Positions 7,948-15,765 of a stretch of 64,000 nucleotides of DNA are shown piece after piece. The stretch is from the NCBI RefSeq assembly GCF_008329435.1, contig NZ_NPKN01000001.1, positions 744,001 to 808,000 on the forward strand. Reading direction: 5' to 3'. Each line of letters begins with the position of its first letter. The stretch's first letter is position 1. This DNA comes from Rhodanobacter sp. T12-5. Its GTDB lineage: Bacteria; Pseudomonadota; Gammaproteobacteria; Xanthomonadales; Rhodanobacteraceae. Both the position numbers and the translations under genes were made by a program. Under the pieces are notes generated by a model. That model was not told the DNA's origin, ran no database searches, and saw nothing but the letters and a program-made list of their open reading frames with translations.

Positions 7948-8004
7948 TTCTAACGCTGGAGTTGAGCGGCGGCGTAGCCGTCCGCCTCGAACGAGTGGTT
8001 AGGT
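7948..8004 (-). repeat. attC site B
   Basis: Core TTCTAAC at 7948-7954 and GTTAGGT at 7998-8004 enclose the arms GGAGTTGAGCGGCGGCG and CCGCCTCGAAC. It is nearly identical to site D (8953-9009). The stop codon of the membrane-protein cassette (7999-8001) lies within it. Confidence 0.88.
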
Positions 8005-8400
8005 GGCCACTCGGTGAACCACGAATTGAAAGTACAGAAATGCGCAAACCGCCAAGGCGCAAATTGCAAATTGCACCTTGCGCAGGAACATGTATCGGTC
8101 AGCATTGATAGTGAGCCCGACGTCGTGCAGATGTTTGTAACCACGCTGAGATAACCACATTGATAATTCGCTGTACTCTGTAGGTGGCCGCACGTCTAAA
8201 TTTATTGGTCTCGAAGTAGCGTAGTCCCTAAATCTCGTGAAATATGTGGGTTCTGGGCTGCCCATTGCAAGCCATAAAGGCATATCAACTTGCTTTAGAC
8301 GCGCCACTACACGCCTTAGGCTGATCTGCATTGCGACGTACGTGATCAGGAAAGCCGCGCCCGCCAAGATTATATATACAGTGGGTATGTAGTCGATCAT
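7999..8400 (-). CDS. Cassette-borne small membrane protein, unknown function
   Basis: 133 residues from the ATG at 8400; a GTG two codons upstream is also possible. Residues about 6-28 (YIILAGAAFLITYVAM) and 108-129 (FAICALAVCAFLYFQFVV) are hydrophobic helices flanking a polar central domain of about 80 residues containing RPINLDVRPPTEYSELS. A two-helix inner-membrane topology is likely. I recognise no family. It starts a few bases after attC C and stops inside attC B, and is low in GC. Confidence 0.6.
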   Translation of the reverse strand: MIDYIPTVYIILAGAAFLITYVAMQISLRRVVARLKQVDMPLWLAMGSPEPTYFTRFRDYATSRPINLDVRPPTEYSELSMWLSQRGYKHLHDVGLTINADRYMFLRKVQFAICALAVCAFLYFQFVVHRVAT

Positions 8401-8404
8401 GGGC

Positions 8405-8462
8405 ACCTAACGCTTGAGGTAAGCGGCGGCGGAACGCCGTCCGCTTGACCGAGTTGTTGGGC
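8405..8462 (-). repeat. attC site C
   Basis: Core ACCTAAC (8405-8411) and GTTGGGC (8456-8462) enclose GGTAAGCGGCGGCG and CCGTCCGCTTGACC. The arms diverge from sites A, B and D but keep the same length and stem position. Confidence 0.82.
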
Positions 8463-8533
8463 GGCAGGCACCACGTTCGCGATGCAATGGCGGCCAACGG
8501 AGATCCAATAATGGAATCATCCGTTGCGTCGCA

Positions 8534-8887
8534 TTATTGGGTGAGAAACATGCCAACAACTTTGGCGTCCTTTGCGTTGAGGTCAATTTCGAGTCCACCA
8601 CCTATGACATCGTGGCCGAGTGGCTTCTCGCGAACATGCCATACCCCGTTAGACAAAGTCGCGATCATGCTCTGTTGCCAATAAAGCTCCGAGACCTTCG
8701 GCAAGGTGGGATTTGTTGAGAACCAGATGGCACGAGCAATTGTTATTGCTGCTACGCCGTTTCTGATAACACCTTGCGATGGAGGCTCCCACGTAACCCG
8801 ATTGTCCTTTGTGCCGGAGTGCCAAGTGGCACACGCGGAGACGCACAGCACAATCAACACTGGTGCACTACGAAGAAAGGCAGTCAT
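8534..8887 (-). CDS. Cassette-borne lipoprotein with NTF2-like immunity-type fold
   Basis: 117 residues from the ATG at 8887. Residues 1-17 form a lipoprotein signal peptide ending in the lipobox VSAC, so the mature protein should be lipid-anchored. The rest (GVAAITIARAIWF, LSNGVWHVREKPLG, GGGLEIDLNAKDAKVVG) resembles the NTF2-fold immunity proteins of the YbbC/YhhH type, in which an alpha helix is followed by a 'GVW-V' strand, a glycine-rich turn and an 'EI-K--G-V' strand. In that family the proteins neutralise polymorphic toxins; here this is an inference from pattern only. An in-frame start at 8905 is possible. The gene lies between attC D and attC C. Confidence 0.6.
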   Translation of the reverse strand: MTAFLRSAPVLIVLCVSACATWHSGTKDNRVTWEPPSQGVIRNGVAAITIARAIWFSTNPTLPKVSELYWQQSMIATLSNGVWHVREKPLGHDVIGGGLEIDLNAKDAKVVGMFLTQ

Positions 8888-8952
8888 TGTGTCACGTGAT
8901 CTCATGCTCCTGCATTCCACCCGGATTACTTTAACCGATGCCGTCCACTGCC

Positions 8953-9009
8953 GCCCAACGCTGGAGTTGAGCGGCGGCGGAGCCGTCCGCCTCGAACGAG
9001 TGGTTAGGT
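8953..9009 (-). repeat. attC site D
   Basis: Core GCCCAAC (8953-8959) and GTTAGGT (9003-9009). It differs from site B at only a few positions over 57 bases, showing the homogeneity typical of sedentary chromosomal integrons. Confidence 0.88.
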
Positions 9010-9018
9010 GCCGCCCGC

Positions 9019-9414
9019 TTACGGTACATAGACTAGATGAATCTGCATGAGGAAGCCCGGATTGGCCTCATTTACTCGTACGTGCAACACCAAATCGCTT
9101 TGACCCTCCTCTTGTGTCCAGAGGTCTACTAGAGCATCCCAGTGGTCGCCGTACCAGATACAGACGGAAGAACCCCAGGTTGTGTCTGGCAATGCTATGA
9201 GTGTCGCGCCGTAGTCCTGAAGATATTCGCGGATGCACGAAGCGGTCTCGGCGGATACCGGTGCGACGTTGGCCACCCTTTTCTCTAACCCGTAGTCACC
9301 AGCGACGAAAGCCTCAACGATGGCACTGAGAGTTTCTCGCCACGCCGTCGGGATCGGTCCCTCAGCCTCATTTTTGAGCGCGATAACTTCGCCGTTGGGA
9401 CTCGTACTCTTCAT
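9019..9414 (-). CDS. Cassette protein of unknown function (DUF7668-like)
   Basis: 131 residues. A helical start (WRETLSAIVEAFVAGDY) is followed by CIREYLQDYGATLIALPDTTWGSSVCIW and a conserved-looking LVDLWTQEEGQSDLVLHVRV segment, ending in HLVYVP. The 'DL-T-EEG-SDL-L' plus terminal 'VYVP' pattern recalls a widespread small-protein family of unknown function; I am not certain of the assignment. No signal peptide or membrane helix. The start follows attC E and the stop precedes attC D, so this is a normal cassette. Confidence 0.6.
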   Translation of the reverse strand: MKSTSPNGEVIALKNEAEGPIPTAWRETLSAIVEAFVAGDYGLEKRVANVAPVSAETASCIREYLQDYGATLIALPDTTWGSSVCIWYGDHWDALVDLWTQEEGQSDLVLHVRVNEANPGFLMQIHLVYVP

Positions 9415-9437
9415 GCTGCGAGGCGTTCCATTGCGGC

Positions 9438-9527
9438 ACCTAACGCAAAAGTTGACCGGCTGCGGCGTGCAGCGCTCGGTTGTCGCGACATCCTATACCC
9501 GCAGTCCGGTCGAACGCATAGTTCGGG
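9438..9527 (-). repeat. attC site E (long, degenerate)
   Basis: ACCTAAC (9438-9444) and GTTCGGG (9521-9527) form the outer cores. The inner arms AAAGTTGACCGGCTGCGG and CCGCAGTCCGGTCGAAC pair, and a longer central loop makes the site about 90 bp. The GTTCGGG core departs from GTTRRRY by one base. Confidence 0.68.
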
Positions 9528-9968
9528 AGCGAGAGTGGCGGGGGCCCGATGGCTTGATCTGGTCGTGTCATTTCCGATAGCGGACCGCAGCGACGACGCT
9601 GTGCGTCTGAAACCAGCAAGGCGCCTGTGGCGGTCGGATCAACACAGTTATCCGACCGCCACAGGCGCCTTGCTGAGTATGCGTGGTCGCGCAGCTTCGT
9701 CAATCAGGGTGCACCGATATCTTACGCAGCGACTTTCCCCTGAAACGTGTCCGCCGCTCTTGATGCCGAACGCTTATTAGACCCCACATCGGGTCATAAG
9801 CACTGATGGTGGGCCGTCTGGTGGCCACGCGTCAACCGCAAATATTCTCGTTCGGTCAGGGTGTTGCGCCATAGCCGGTGTTCTGGGCGACGTAAATCCT
9901 TCATTTGCTTATTGCGCCACTTGAGGTCATAACGCTTATCACCTCGTTTCCGCAGCATATGCACGGTT
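9528..9968. other. Gene-free leading end of the cassette array
   Basis: No convincing gene is present in these 441 bases. From 9528 to 9771 the segment looks like a non-coding cassette, closed by GCCGAAC (9765-9771), which on the minus strand reads GTTCGGC like the core of site E. It contains a perfect 25-bp inverted repeat (listed separately). From 9771 onwards there are two similar imperfect hairpin units, at 9772-9800 and 9907-9934, with the shared pattern GCTTATT...GGTCATAA. These might be the relic of an attachment site or simply a small repeat. The GH13 amylase gene ends at 9969. Confidence 0.5.
9615..9674. repeat. Perfect 25-bp inverted repeat with 10-base loop
   Basis: The left arm (9615-9639, starting AGCAAGGCGCCTGTGG) and right arm (9650-9674, ending CCACAGGCGCCTTGCT) are exact reverse complements separated by CAACACAGTT. 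Either strand can fold into a very stable hairpin. There is no T-run after it, so it is not an ordinary terminator. Confidence 0.9.
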
Positions 9969-11651
9969 TCAGCGTTCTGGATGCCCTCGTTCGTCCATCA
10001 GCCGTGTCAGCTCCGCGACCAGGTCCGCACGCTTCGCCACCGCATCCAGCAGGTAGACCTGCACGTCGTGCGCGGCGACGTCGGCGTGCAGGCTGCCGCC
10101 CTCGGACACATTGATCGCAGCGCCGCTGAAAGCTGACGTCCAGCGACCGGCCTGCAGATAATCGCTGACGTCGAACTGCGCAGTGGTATCGCCCTTGTTG
10201 AGCAGCACCAGCGCGATCTGGTGCATGTCGCCTTTCTGGTACACGCGATAGAACGCGGCCTGGTTGCCGGCGAAGCGGAGCGGCAGCATCAGGCCGCGTT
10301 GCAGGGCGGGTGTCTTCTCGCGCAGCGAGGCGATGCGCTTGAGATGCTGATAGATCGGACTCTTCGATGCGGCGTCGACACGCTGCTGGCCGTAGTAGTT
10401 GCGGTTGCCCTGATGTTCGGCCTTGCCGCGTTCGAAGCCGGTTTCGGAGCCGTAGTAGATGGCGGGGATGCCGCGCGCGGTGAACAGCCAGTTGTTGGCG
10501 TCGATGAAGCCGTTGTCGCTGGCGTCCAGGCGCGCCATGTCGTGGTTGTCGTAGAAGGTGACCAGTTCGTAGGGATTCGCGTAGGGGCCGTTGGTGAGGT
10601 ACAGGCGGTCGAGCAGTTTGGCGTAGTCGCTGCCGGGGTGTTCGAACACGTCGGCGATGCGGCCGCGCAGCGGGAAGTCGAGCACGCTGATGCCGCCGTT
10701 CTGCGGCCAGGTGTACTGGCCGATGTTGTCCGGGCTGTAGTCGAAGGCTTCGCCGAACATGAAGAAGCCGGGATGCCTGGCGCGGATGCGCGCGGCGAAC
10801 TGTTTCCAGAAGGTGGTGGACATGTGGCTGATGGTGTCGATGCGGAAGGCATCGGCGCCCTGGTCGGCCCACTGCAGGTAGGCGCCGACGAAATATTCCA
10901 GCACGGCCGGGTTCTGATCGTCGTTGTTGGACAGCTGCACCAGGTCGTCGTACGCGTGATAGAAGCGGTGCAGCGGATTGCGCACGGGGTCGAGCCGGTA
11001 CGGCGGCAGGTTCTGTTCGTCGGCGACCAGCTTGCCGGCCTTGTCGTAGATCTGGCCGAACATCGGCTGCGCCTTCGGCATCGTGAAGGCGGGCGAGCCG
11101 TGGTTGGCGACGATGTCCTGCACCACCTTGAGTCCATCCTTGTGCATCGCTGCGGTGAACTGGGCGAAGTCGAGACCCTTGCTGGGCAGGTGTTCGTCGA
11201 GCTTGTAGAAGTTGACGCCCCAGTAGCCGTGGAAGCCGGTCTTGCCACGGTCGGTGAATTTCGAGCCCCAGCTGACCGGGTCGCCGCCGGTGAACGCCTC
11301 GTTGGGGTTGTCCACGATCGGCGTGATCCACACGGCGCCGAAGCCCATGCCGCGGATGTAGCCGGCGTTGTCCAGCACGCCCTTGAAGTCGCCGCCGAGG
11401 TAGCCGATGTTGGCGCTCTGGCCTTTCGGTGCGCCGGGCACCGGGATGTCGAAGGTGGGGTGCGCGCCGCCCTGGTCGCGCTGGTCGTTGGACGGATCGC
11501 CGTTGACGAAGCGGTCTGTCATCACGAAGTAGATCGCGTTGGATGCGAACGGTGCGTCGGTGCCGACGAAATCGGGCGGCGTGCTGGCGGCGTGGGCGAG
11601 GCCGGCGGCCAGCATCATCGCGAGGGCCGGGAATGCGGTTTTGCGAAGCAT
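9969..11651 (-). CDS. Secreted GH13 alpha-amylase-family enzyme
   Basis: 560 residues from the ATG at 11651, which opens a signal peptide (MLRKTAFPALAMMLAAGLAHA); the frame stays open upstream only because it runs through a REP pair. Conserved GH13 regions are all visible: region I-like DIVANHGSP, region II DAFRIDT with the nucleophile aspartate, region III GEAF with the acid/base glutamate, and region IV FYDNHD. A long GGDFKGVLDNAGYIRGMGF start and C-terminal beta domain resemble cyclodextrin-glucanotransferase/amylase types. It follows the MFS transporter gene on the same strand with a REP pair between, and likely hydrolyses starch or maltodextrins outside the inner membrane. Confidence 0.9.
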   Translation of the reverse strand: MLRKTAFPALAMMLAAGLAHAASTPPDFVGTDAPFASNAIYFVMTDRFVNGDPSNDQRDQGGAHPTFDIPVPGAPKGQSANIGYLGGDFKGVLDNAGYIRGMGFGAVWITPIVDNPNEAFTGGDPVSWGSKFTDRGKTGFHGYWGVNFYKLDEHLPSKGLDFAQFTAAMHKDGLKVVQDIVANHGSPAFTMPKAQPMFGQIYDKAGKLVADEQNLPPYRLDPVRNPLHRFYHAYDDLVQLSNNDDQNPAVLEYFVGAYLQWADQGADAFRIDTISHMSTTFWKQFAARIRARHPGFFMFGEAFDYSPDNIGQYTWPQNGGISVLDFPLRGRIADVFEHPGSDYAKLLDRLYLTNGPYANPYELVTFYDNHDMARLDASDNGFIDANNWLFTARGIPAIYYGSETGFERGKAEHQGNRNYYGQQRVDAASKSPIYQHLKRIASLREKTPALQRGLMLPLRFAGNQAAFYRVYQKGDMHQIALVLLNKGDTTAQFDVSDYLQAGRWTSAFSGAAINVSEGGSLHADVAAHDVQVYLLDAVAKRADLVAELTRLMDERGHPER

Positions 11652-11684
11652 GTATGCGTCCTGTTGCAGCAAAGGTGGGGGCGC

Positions 11685-11757
11685 TGTGGGAGCGACTTCA
11701 GTCGCGATGCTTTTCGAATACCCGGCTGAGAGCATCGCGACTGAAGTCGCTCCCACA
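11685..11757. repeat. REP pair (inverted), GGAGCGACTTCAGTCGC family
   Basis: TGTGGGAGCGACTTCAGTCG opens at 11685 and its reverse complement closes at 11757, with a short non-repetitive loop; the arms match perfectly for 25 bases. It lies between the MFS gene and the amylase gene and may stabilise or attenuate their shared transcript. Confidence 0.88.
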
Positions 11758-11760
11758 GGG

Positions 11761-13266
11761 CTAGCCTGCCGGCAATGGTTCGGTGCTGGCCTCCGGCTCG
11801 TGCACGCGCAGCGTGAACAGCCCGGCGATCAGCAGGCAGACGCCGCCAAGCGCCAATGCCCAGATCGGCTGGTTGTGGAAGCACAGTCGCAGCAGCAGGC
11901 CGAGCACGCTGGCGGCCAGCAGTTGCGGGATCACGATGAAGAAATTGAAGATGCCCATGTAGACGCCCATCTTCGCCGCCGGCAGGTTGTCCGACAGCAG
12001 CGCGTACGGCAGCGACAGGATCGAGGCCCAGGCGAAACCGACGCCGACCATCGAGGCGAGCAGCCACTGCGGGTCGCGGATATACAGGAACGACAGCAGC
12101 CCCGCGCCGCCCAGGCACAGGTTGATCAGGTGGCTGATGCGAATGCCCCAGCGACGCACCATCAGCGGAATCACCACGGCGGCGACCGCCGCGAATCCGT
12201 TGTACGCGGCGAACAGCACGCCGACCCAGTTGGCGCCTTCGTTGTACAGCGCCGAGCCGACGTCGGTGGTGCCGTAGATGGTCTGGGTCACGCCCGAGGT
12301 GGTGTAGATCCACATCGCGAACAGGGCGAACCAGGAGAACAGTTGCACCCAAGCCAGCCGGCGCATCGAGGTGGGCATGCCATAGAGATCGGCCATCACT
12401 TCGCGCAGCATGCCGCTGCTGCGGGTGCGGCTGAGCCAGGCGAACAGCAGGCCGGACACGATCAGGCCGCCGGCCAGCACGTAGACCTCTTTCTCCAGCG
12501 CGAAATGCCGGATCGCGAACAGCACCGCGATGCCGACCAGCAGCAGCACCACGCCCAATCGCCAGGCACGCGAGGTGTCCGCTGCCGGTTGCTGCGCGAC
12601 GTCGTCGGTGAACGATTGCAACTGTGCAGGCGGATATTCGCGCGTGCTCAGGATCGTCCACAGCACCGCGCCCAGCAACACCGCACCGCCGGCGTAGAAC
12701 GCGTACTTCACGGTGTCGGGAATGCCACCGTGCGGGGCCACGTTGGCCACGCCGAACCGCGCCAGCAGCCACGGCAGTGCGGAGGCGACCACCGCGCCGA
12801 TGCCGATGAAGAAACTCTGCATCGCGTAGCCGGTGGGGCGTTGCTGCGTCGGCAACTGGTCGCCGACGAAGGCGCGGAATGGCTCCATCGATACGTTGAT
12901 CGACGCGTCCAGGATCCACAGCAGGCCGGCGGCCATCCACAGCACCGGTGCGTTCGGCATCCACAGCAGGGCGAGGGAGGCGAATATCGCCCCGACGAGA
13001 AAATACGGTCGGCGCCGACCCAGCCGGTTCCAGGTGCGGTCGGAGAAGTGGCCGATGATCGGCTGCACGATCAGGCCGGTCAGCGGCGCAGCGATCCACA
13101 GAGCAGGGATGTCGTTCACGTCGGCGCCCAGGGTCTGGAAGATCCGGCTGACGTTCGCGTTCTGCAGTGCGAAGCCGAACTGGATGCCGAGGAAACCGAA
13201 GCACATGTTCCAGATCTGCCAGAACGACAAGGTCGGCTTGGTATTCAAGGTTGCGCGGTCCTTCAT
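11761..13266 (-). CDS. MFS sugar transporter (SLC45/GPH-like), probably maltodextrin import
   Basis: 501 residues with about 12 membrane helices. The first helix region (FLGIQFGFALQNANVSRIFQTLG) and the loop 2-3 motif RTWNRLGRRRPYF are typical of the SLC45/sucrose-type MFS symporters that carry maltose or other disaccharides in Xanthomonadales. The start overlaps the stop of the upstream glycosidase gene (ATGA at 13263-13266), so the two are translationally coupled. Together with the amylase downstream this gives an operon that cleaves alpha-glucans outside and imports the products across the inner membrane. The sugar specificity is inferred from the neighbours. Confidence 0.85.
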   Translation of the reverse strand: MKDRATLNTKPTLSFWQIWNMCFGFLGIQFGFALQNANVSRIFQTLGADVNDIPALWIAAPLTGLIVQPIIGHFSDRTWNRLGRRRPYFLVGAIFASLALLWMPNAPVLWMAAGLLWILDASINVSMEPFRAFVGDQLPTQQRPTGYAMQSFFIGIGAVVASALPWLLARFGVANVAPHGGIPDTVKYAFYAGGAVLLGAVLWTILSTREYPPAQLQSFTDDVAQQPAADTSRAWRLGVVLLLVGIAVLFAIRHFALEKEVYVLAGGLIVSGLLFAWLSRTRSSGMLREVMADLYGMPTSMRRLAWVQLFSWFALFAMWIYTTSGVTQTIYGTTDVGSALYNEGANWVGVLFAAYNGFAAVAAVVIPLMVRRWGIRISHLINLCLGGAGLLSFLYIRDPQWLLASMVGVGFAWASILSLPYALLSDNLPAAKMGVYMGIFNFFIVIPQLLAASVLGLLLRLCFHNQPIWALALGGVCLLIAGLFTLRVHEPEASTEPLPAG

Positions 13267-15452
13267 CGGGTGGCCTGGCGGGTGGCGATCGGCGCGATCA
13301 GCAGGTCACGCACTTCGGCCTGGTTCAGCGGGCCGGCGCTGCCACCGGCACCGCCGGTGTAGTGGGCGAAGTGGGCGAGGTAGCTCATGTTGAAGCCGTC
13401 GTCGAGCGCGAAGCGGCAGGTGCTGCCGACGTTCGCGCTGAAGCGGCCCCAGCTCGACTGCTGCGTGCGCACGCTGTGCGGCATCACGATCGGCAGGCGC
13501 TGCTCGTCGCTGCCGCTGCAACGAATCACCAGCATCTTCACCGCGGCGGTGATGCCGGTATTGATCGGGCCGTGGTCGTTGGCGTAGTCGAGTGCAACAC
13601 GGAAGTTGCCGTTGGCCGGGGCCGTCCACGTGCGTGGCCAGCTGCCGCCGATCTTTGCCACCTTGCCCACGCAGGTGGTCGGACTGTGCAGCGATTCGAG
13701 ACCGTGCGTATCCGCGCGGGTGACGCTGATGCAGGTGAGGCCCGGTTGCTGCGCGAGGTGGCCGTTGCCGTCGATGCTGCCATGGGCCTGCCCGTTGACG
13801 TAGAGCTGCACCTTGCCGTCAGCGGTGATCTTCCAGCTGTCGCCGTCGGCCCGCACCGAGGGGGCGGCGGGGGCGATCGGCGCGTACAGCGACGCGTCGG
13901 TGCGCAGCGGCGCGTCGGGCACCTGTACTGACTTGAGCCTAACCGTGGTGGCGGTGCCTTCGGTGGTGGTGCGATCGGCAACCAGCAGGTTGCCGGCATG
14001 GCTCTGCGGAAGTTGCAGCGTGATGCTGCGGTCGTGCAGCTTCAGCGTGATCGAGCGGCGCGTGCCGAACAGCATCGGCACCAGCGCGGTCGGCAGCTTC
14101 GGTTCCACGCGGCCGTCCTCGGCAAGGCCGAACACGCCCTCGGTGACCACCGCGAAATAGGCGGCCACCGACCACAACTGGCGCGGCGAATTCACCACCG
14201 GGCCGCTGAGCTTGCCTTCGTCGACGTGCTGGCCCTGGGTCAGCAGCTCGTAGTTCTCCATGTTGGAGCCGTACAACGCGGCACCGCGCATCACCGATTC
14301 GATTTCGTGCGCGATGCGTGCGGGCTGGTCGAGCTGGCGCGCGGCGCGCAGCGCGTACGCGCTGACGAACGGCCAGATCGCGCGGTTGTGGTAGATCGGC
14401 TGGTTGGAACGCTCCGGCCAGATCACCGGGCTGCCGGCAGGCCAGGTCGGGTAATTCGCCAGCGTCTGCCGTGCACGTTCGCCGTCGGCTACGCCGCTGG
14501 TGATCGCCAATGAAATGCCGAGCAGGTCGTAGGTGTCGTACGGCGTGCCGTCGCCGCCGATGTAGCTCATGTACATGCCGCGATCGGCGCGCCAGAAGTG
14601 GGCATTGATCGCCGCCTTCAGGGCGATGGCCTGTGCACGGTAGCCGGCGGCTGCGCGCGTGTCGTGATGTTGCGTGGCCAGCGTGGCGGCGAGCTGCAAC
14701 GCCTGGTAGTGCAGCACGTTGGTGGACAGCGCATACGACTGCGCGATGAAACCCACCGCGTCGGCCGTCCATGCCGGATAGCTCTGCTCGCGCCAGTCGA
14801 GGAACGAGGTCTCGCCGCGATACAACCCGAACGTGGCGTCGAAGGCGTATTGCCGATCCTGCGCCAGCGTATCGCCGAGCGCCTTGTACACGTCGCCGGC
14901 AAACGCCTTGTCGTCGAGCAGGTGGCGTGCGCCGAGAAACCACACCACGCGATCGGTGCTGATCGGCCAGCTGCCGCCCGAGCCGGTGTCCTGCATCGGG
15001 TACAGGCCCTGCGGTGCCGTGGCGACGCGCACGCCCGACAACTTGAACTTCAGCCCGTTGCGCGAACGTGCGGGATCGAATCGCCACAGGCCGAGGTCGA
15101 TCGAATACGACAGGTCGCGCGTCCAAACGTATGGCCACTTCAGGCCGGTCTCGAAGCACTGGCAGGGAATCGGCTGGCCGTGATCGAACGCGCCGTCGCG
15201 GATCGCACCGACCGAATCCTGCTTCAGGTCGTCCTGCGCCATCGCGAACAGGCCGTCGAACAACGGACTGGCGGTGTCCGCCTGCATCGGCTGCACCGCG
15301 ATCACACGCTGGCCGTAGGGCCAGGCCAGCGTGTAACCGTGCTGCGCATCGCCGCTGATGCCGACGTGCACGCCGTGCCAGTCCAGTCCGTCCTGCCAGG
15401 CTGGCGCGGCGGCGCCGGCGGCCATCGCGGTGGCCAGCAGCAGGCTCAGCAT
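13263..15452 (-). CDS. Secreted six-hairpin (alpha/alpha-barrel) glycosidase
   Basis: 729 residues with a short signal peptide (MLSLLLATAMAAGAAA). The central region (KWPYVWTRDLSYSIDLGLW, FLDWREQSYPAWTADAVGF, NRAIWPFVSAYALRAA) is that of an alpha/alpha six-barrel glycosidase related to the glucoamylase/GH63/rhamnosidase-like clan; WTRD is characteristic. A C-terminal beta-rich part of about 200 residues follows. The exact GH family cannot be settled by eye. It is the first gene of a three-gene minus-strand operon with the MFS transporter and the GH13 amylase and is divergent from a LacI regulator, so an alpha-glucan oligosaccharide is the likely substrate. Confidence 0.78.
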   Translation of the reverse strand: MLSLLLATAMAAGAAAPAWQDGLDWHGVHVGISGDAQHGYTLAWPYGQRVIAVQPMQADTASPLFDGLFAMAQDDLKQDSVGAIRDGAFDHGQPIPCQCFETGLKWPYVWTRDLSYSIDLGLWRFDPARSRNGLKFKLSGVRVATAPQGLYPMQDTGSGGSWPISTDRVVWFLGARHLLDDKAFAGDVYKALGDTLAQDRQYAFDATFGLYRGETSFLDWREQSYPAWTADAVGFIAQSYALSTNVLHYQALQLAATLATQHHDTRAAAGYRAQAIALKAAINAHFWRADRGMYMSYIGGDGTPYDTYDLLGISLAITSGVADGERARQTLANYPTWPAGSPVIWPERSNQPIYHNRAIWPFVSAYALRAARQLDQPARIAHEIESVMRGAALYGSNMENYELLTQGQHVDEGKLSGPVVNSPRQLWSVAAYFAVVTEGVFGLAEDGRVEPKLPTALVPMLFGTRRSITLKLHDRSITLQLPQSHAGNLLVADRTTTEGTATTVRLKSVQVPDAPLRTDASLYAPIAPAAPSVRADGDSWKITADGKVQLYVNGQAHGSIDGNGHLAQQPGLTCISVTRADTHGLESLHSPTTCVGKVAKIGGSWPRTWTAPANGNFRVALDYANDHGPINTGITAAVKMLVIRCSGSDEQRLPIVMPHSVRTQQSSWGRFSANVGSTCRFALDDGFNMSYLAHFAHYTGGAGGSAGPLNQAEVRDLLIAPIATRQATR

Positions 15453-15765
15453 GGCGCGGCCACGTGAGGTTGGGTACGGGTAATTCGGATCATCGACATG
15501 AGCCCTCCGGCGGCTGTTATGTCACGGCGCGGCATATCCCGCATGCTGCGGTTGCAACATCGACGACGGGCTGGTGTGTCCCTGCATGGTAGGTAGCGTC
15601 GCAATGCAGCAACCAGTGGTTGCATACGTATTCATGCGGCGGATCGTAACGGGCAAGGCCCGCCGCCATACTTGGGGGCCCATGCATCGCCGGCGACGAG
15701 TTCTTGTAAAGCGGCAGGCGATGGCGGCATAGTCGATCGACAGCAGCAACGACACCGGAGATTCC
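15453..15765. promoter_or_regulatory. Divergent control region of the glycosidase operon and lacI-type gene
   Basis: This 313-base region carries no gene. It must hold both promoters: leftward for the glycosidase-MFS-amylase operon and rightward for the LacI regulator. It contains the 15-bp motif TGCATACGTATTCAT at 15621-15635, which recurs twice near 42 kb. Confidence 0.7.
15621..15635 (+). promoter_or_regulatory. Putative LacI-type operator, ATACGTAT core
   Basis: TGCATACGTATTCAT has the 8-bp palindromic core ATACGTAT with a central CG, as in LacI-family operators. An identical copy is at 41969-41983, and an exact reverse complement at 42173-42187, both in front of alpha-glucan genes. Confidence 0.75.

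Larger units (their letters stand above)
7003..9771 (-). mobile_element. Integron gene-cassette array without integrase (CALIN-like)
   Basis: Five recognisable attC sites (7406-7467, 7948-8004, 8405-8462, 8953-9009, 9438-9527) alternate with single minus-strand genes in the order attC-gene-attC. Each site has RYYYAAC/GTTRRRY-type outer cores and inner arms resembling GCTCAAC and CGTTCGA of classical 59-base elements. Two stop codons lie inside the following attC. All genes point the same way, as in a functional array, and the leading end would be at high coordinates. No intI gene is seen in the window, and the array ends in an IS3 relic on one side and a GH13 amylase on the other. Base composition is clearly lower in GC than the surroundings. 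Confidence 0.85.

Noticed and set aside
9440-9703. 87-codon minus-strand frame over attC E and the inverted repeat
   Set aside because: It consists of attC and hairpin sequence and has no protein-like composition or start signal.
9772-9934. CRISPR-like repeats
   Set aside because: Only two imperfect units with unequal surroundings, no array and no cas genes.
10221-11729. 502-codon open frame antisense to the GH13 amylase
   Set aside because: Shadow; catalytic regions I-IV are found only on the minus strand.
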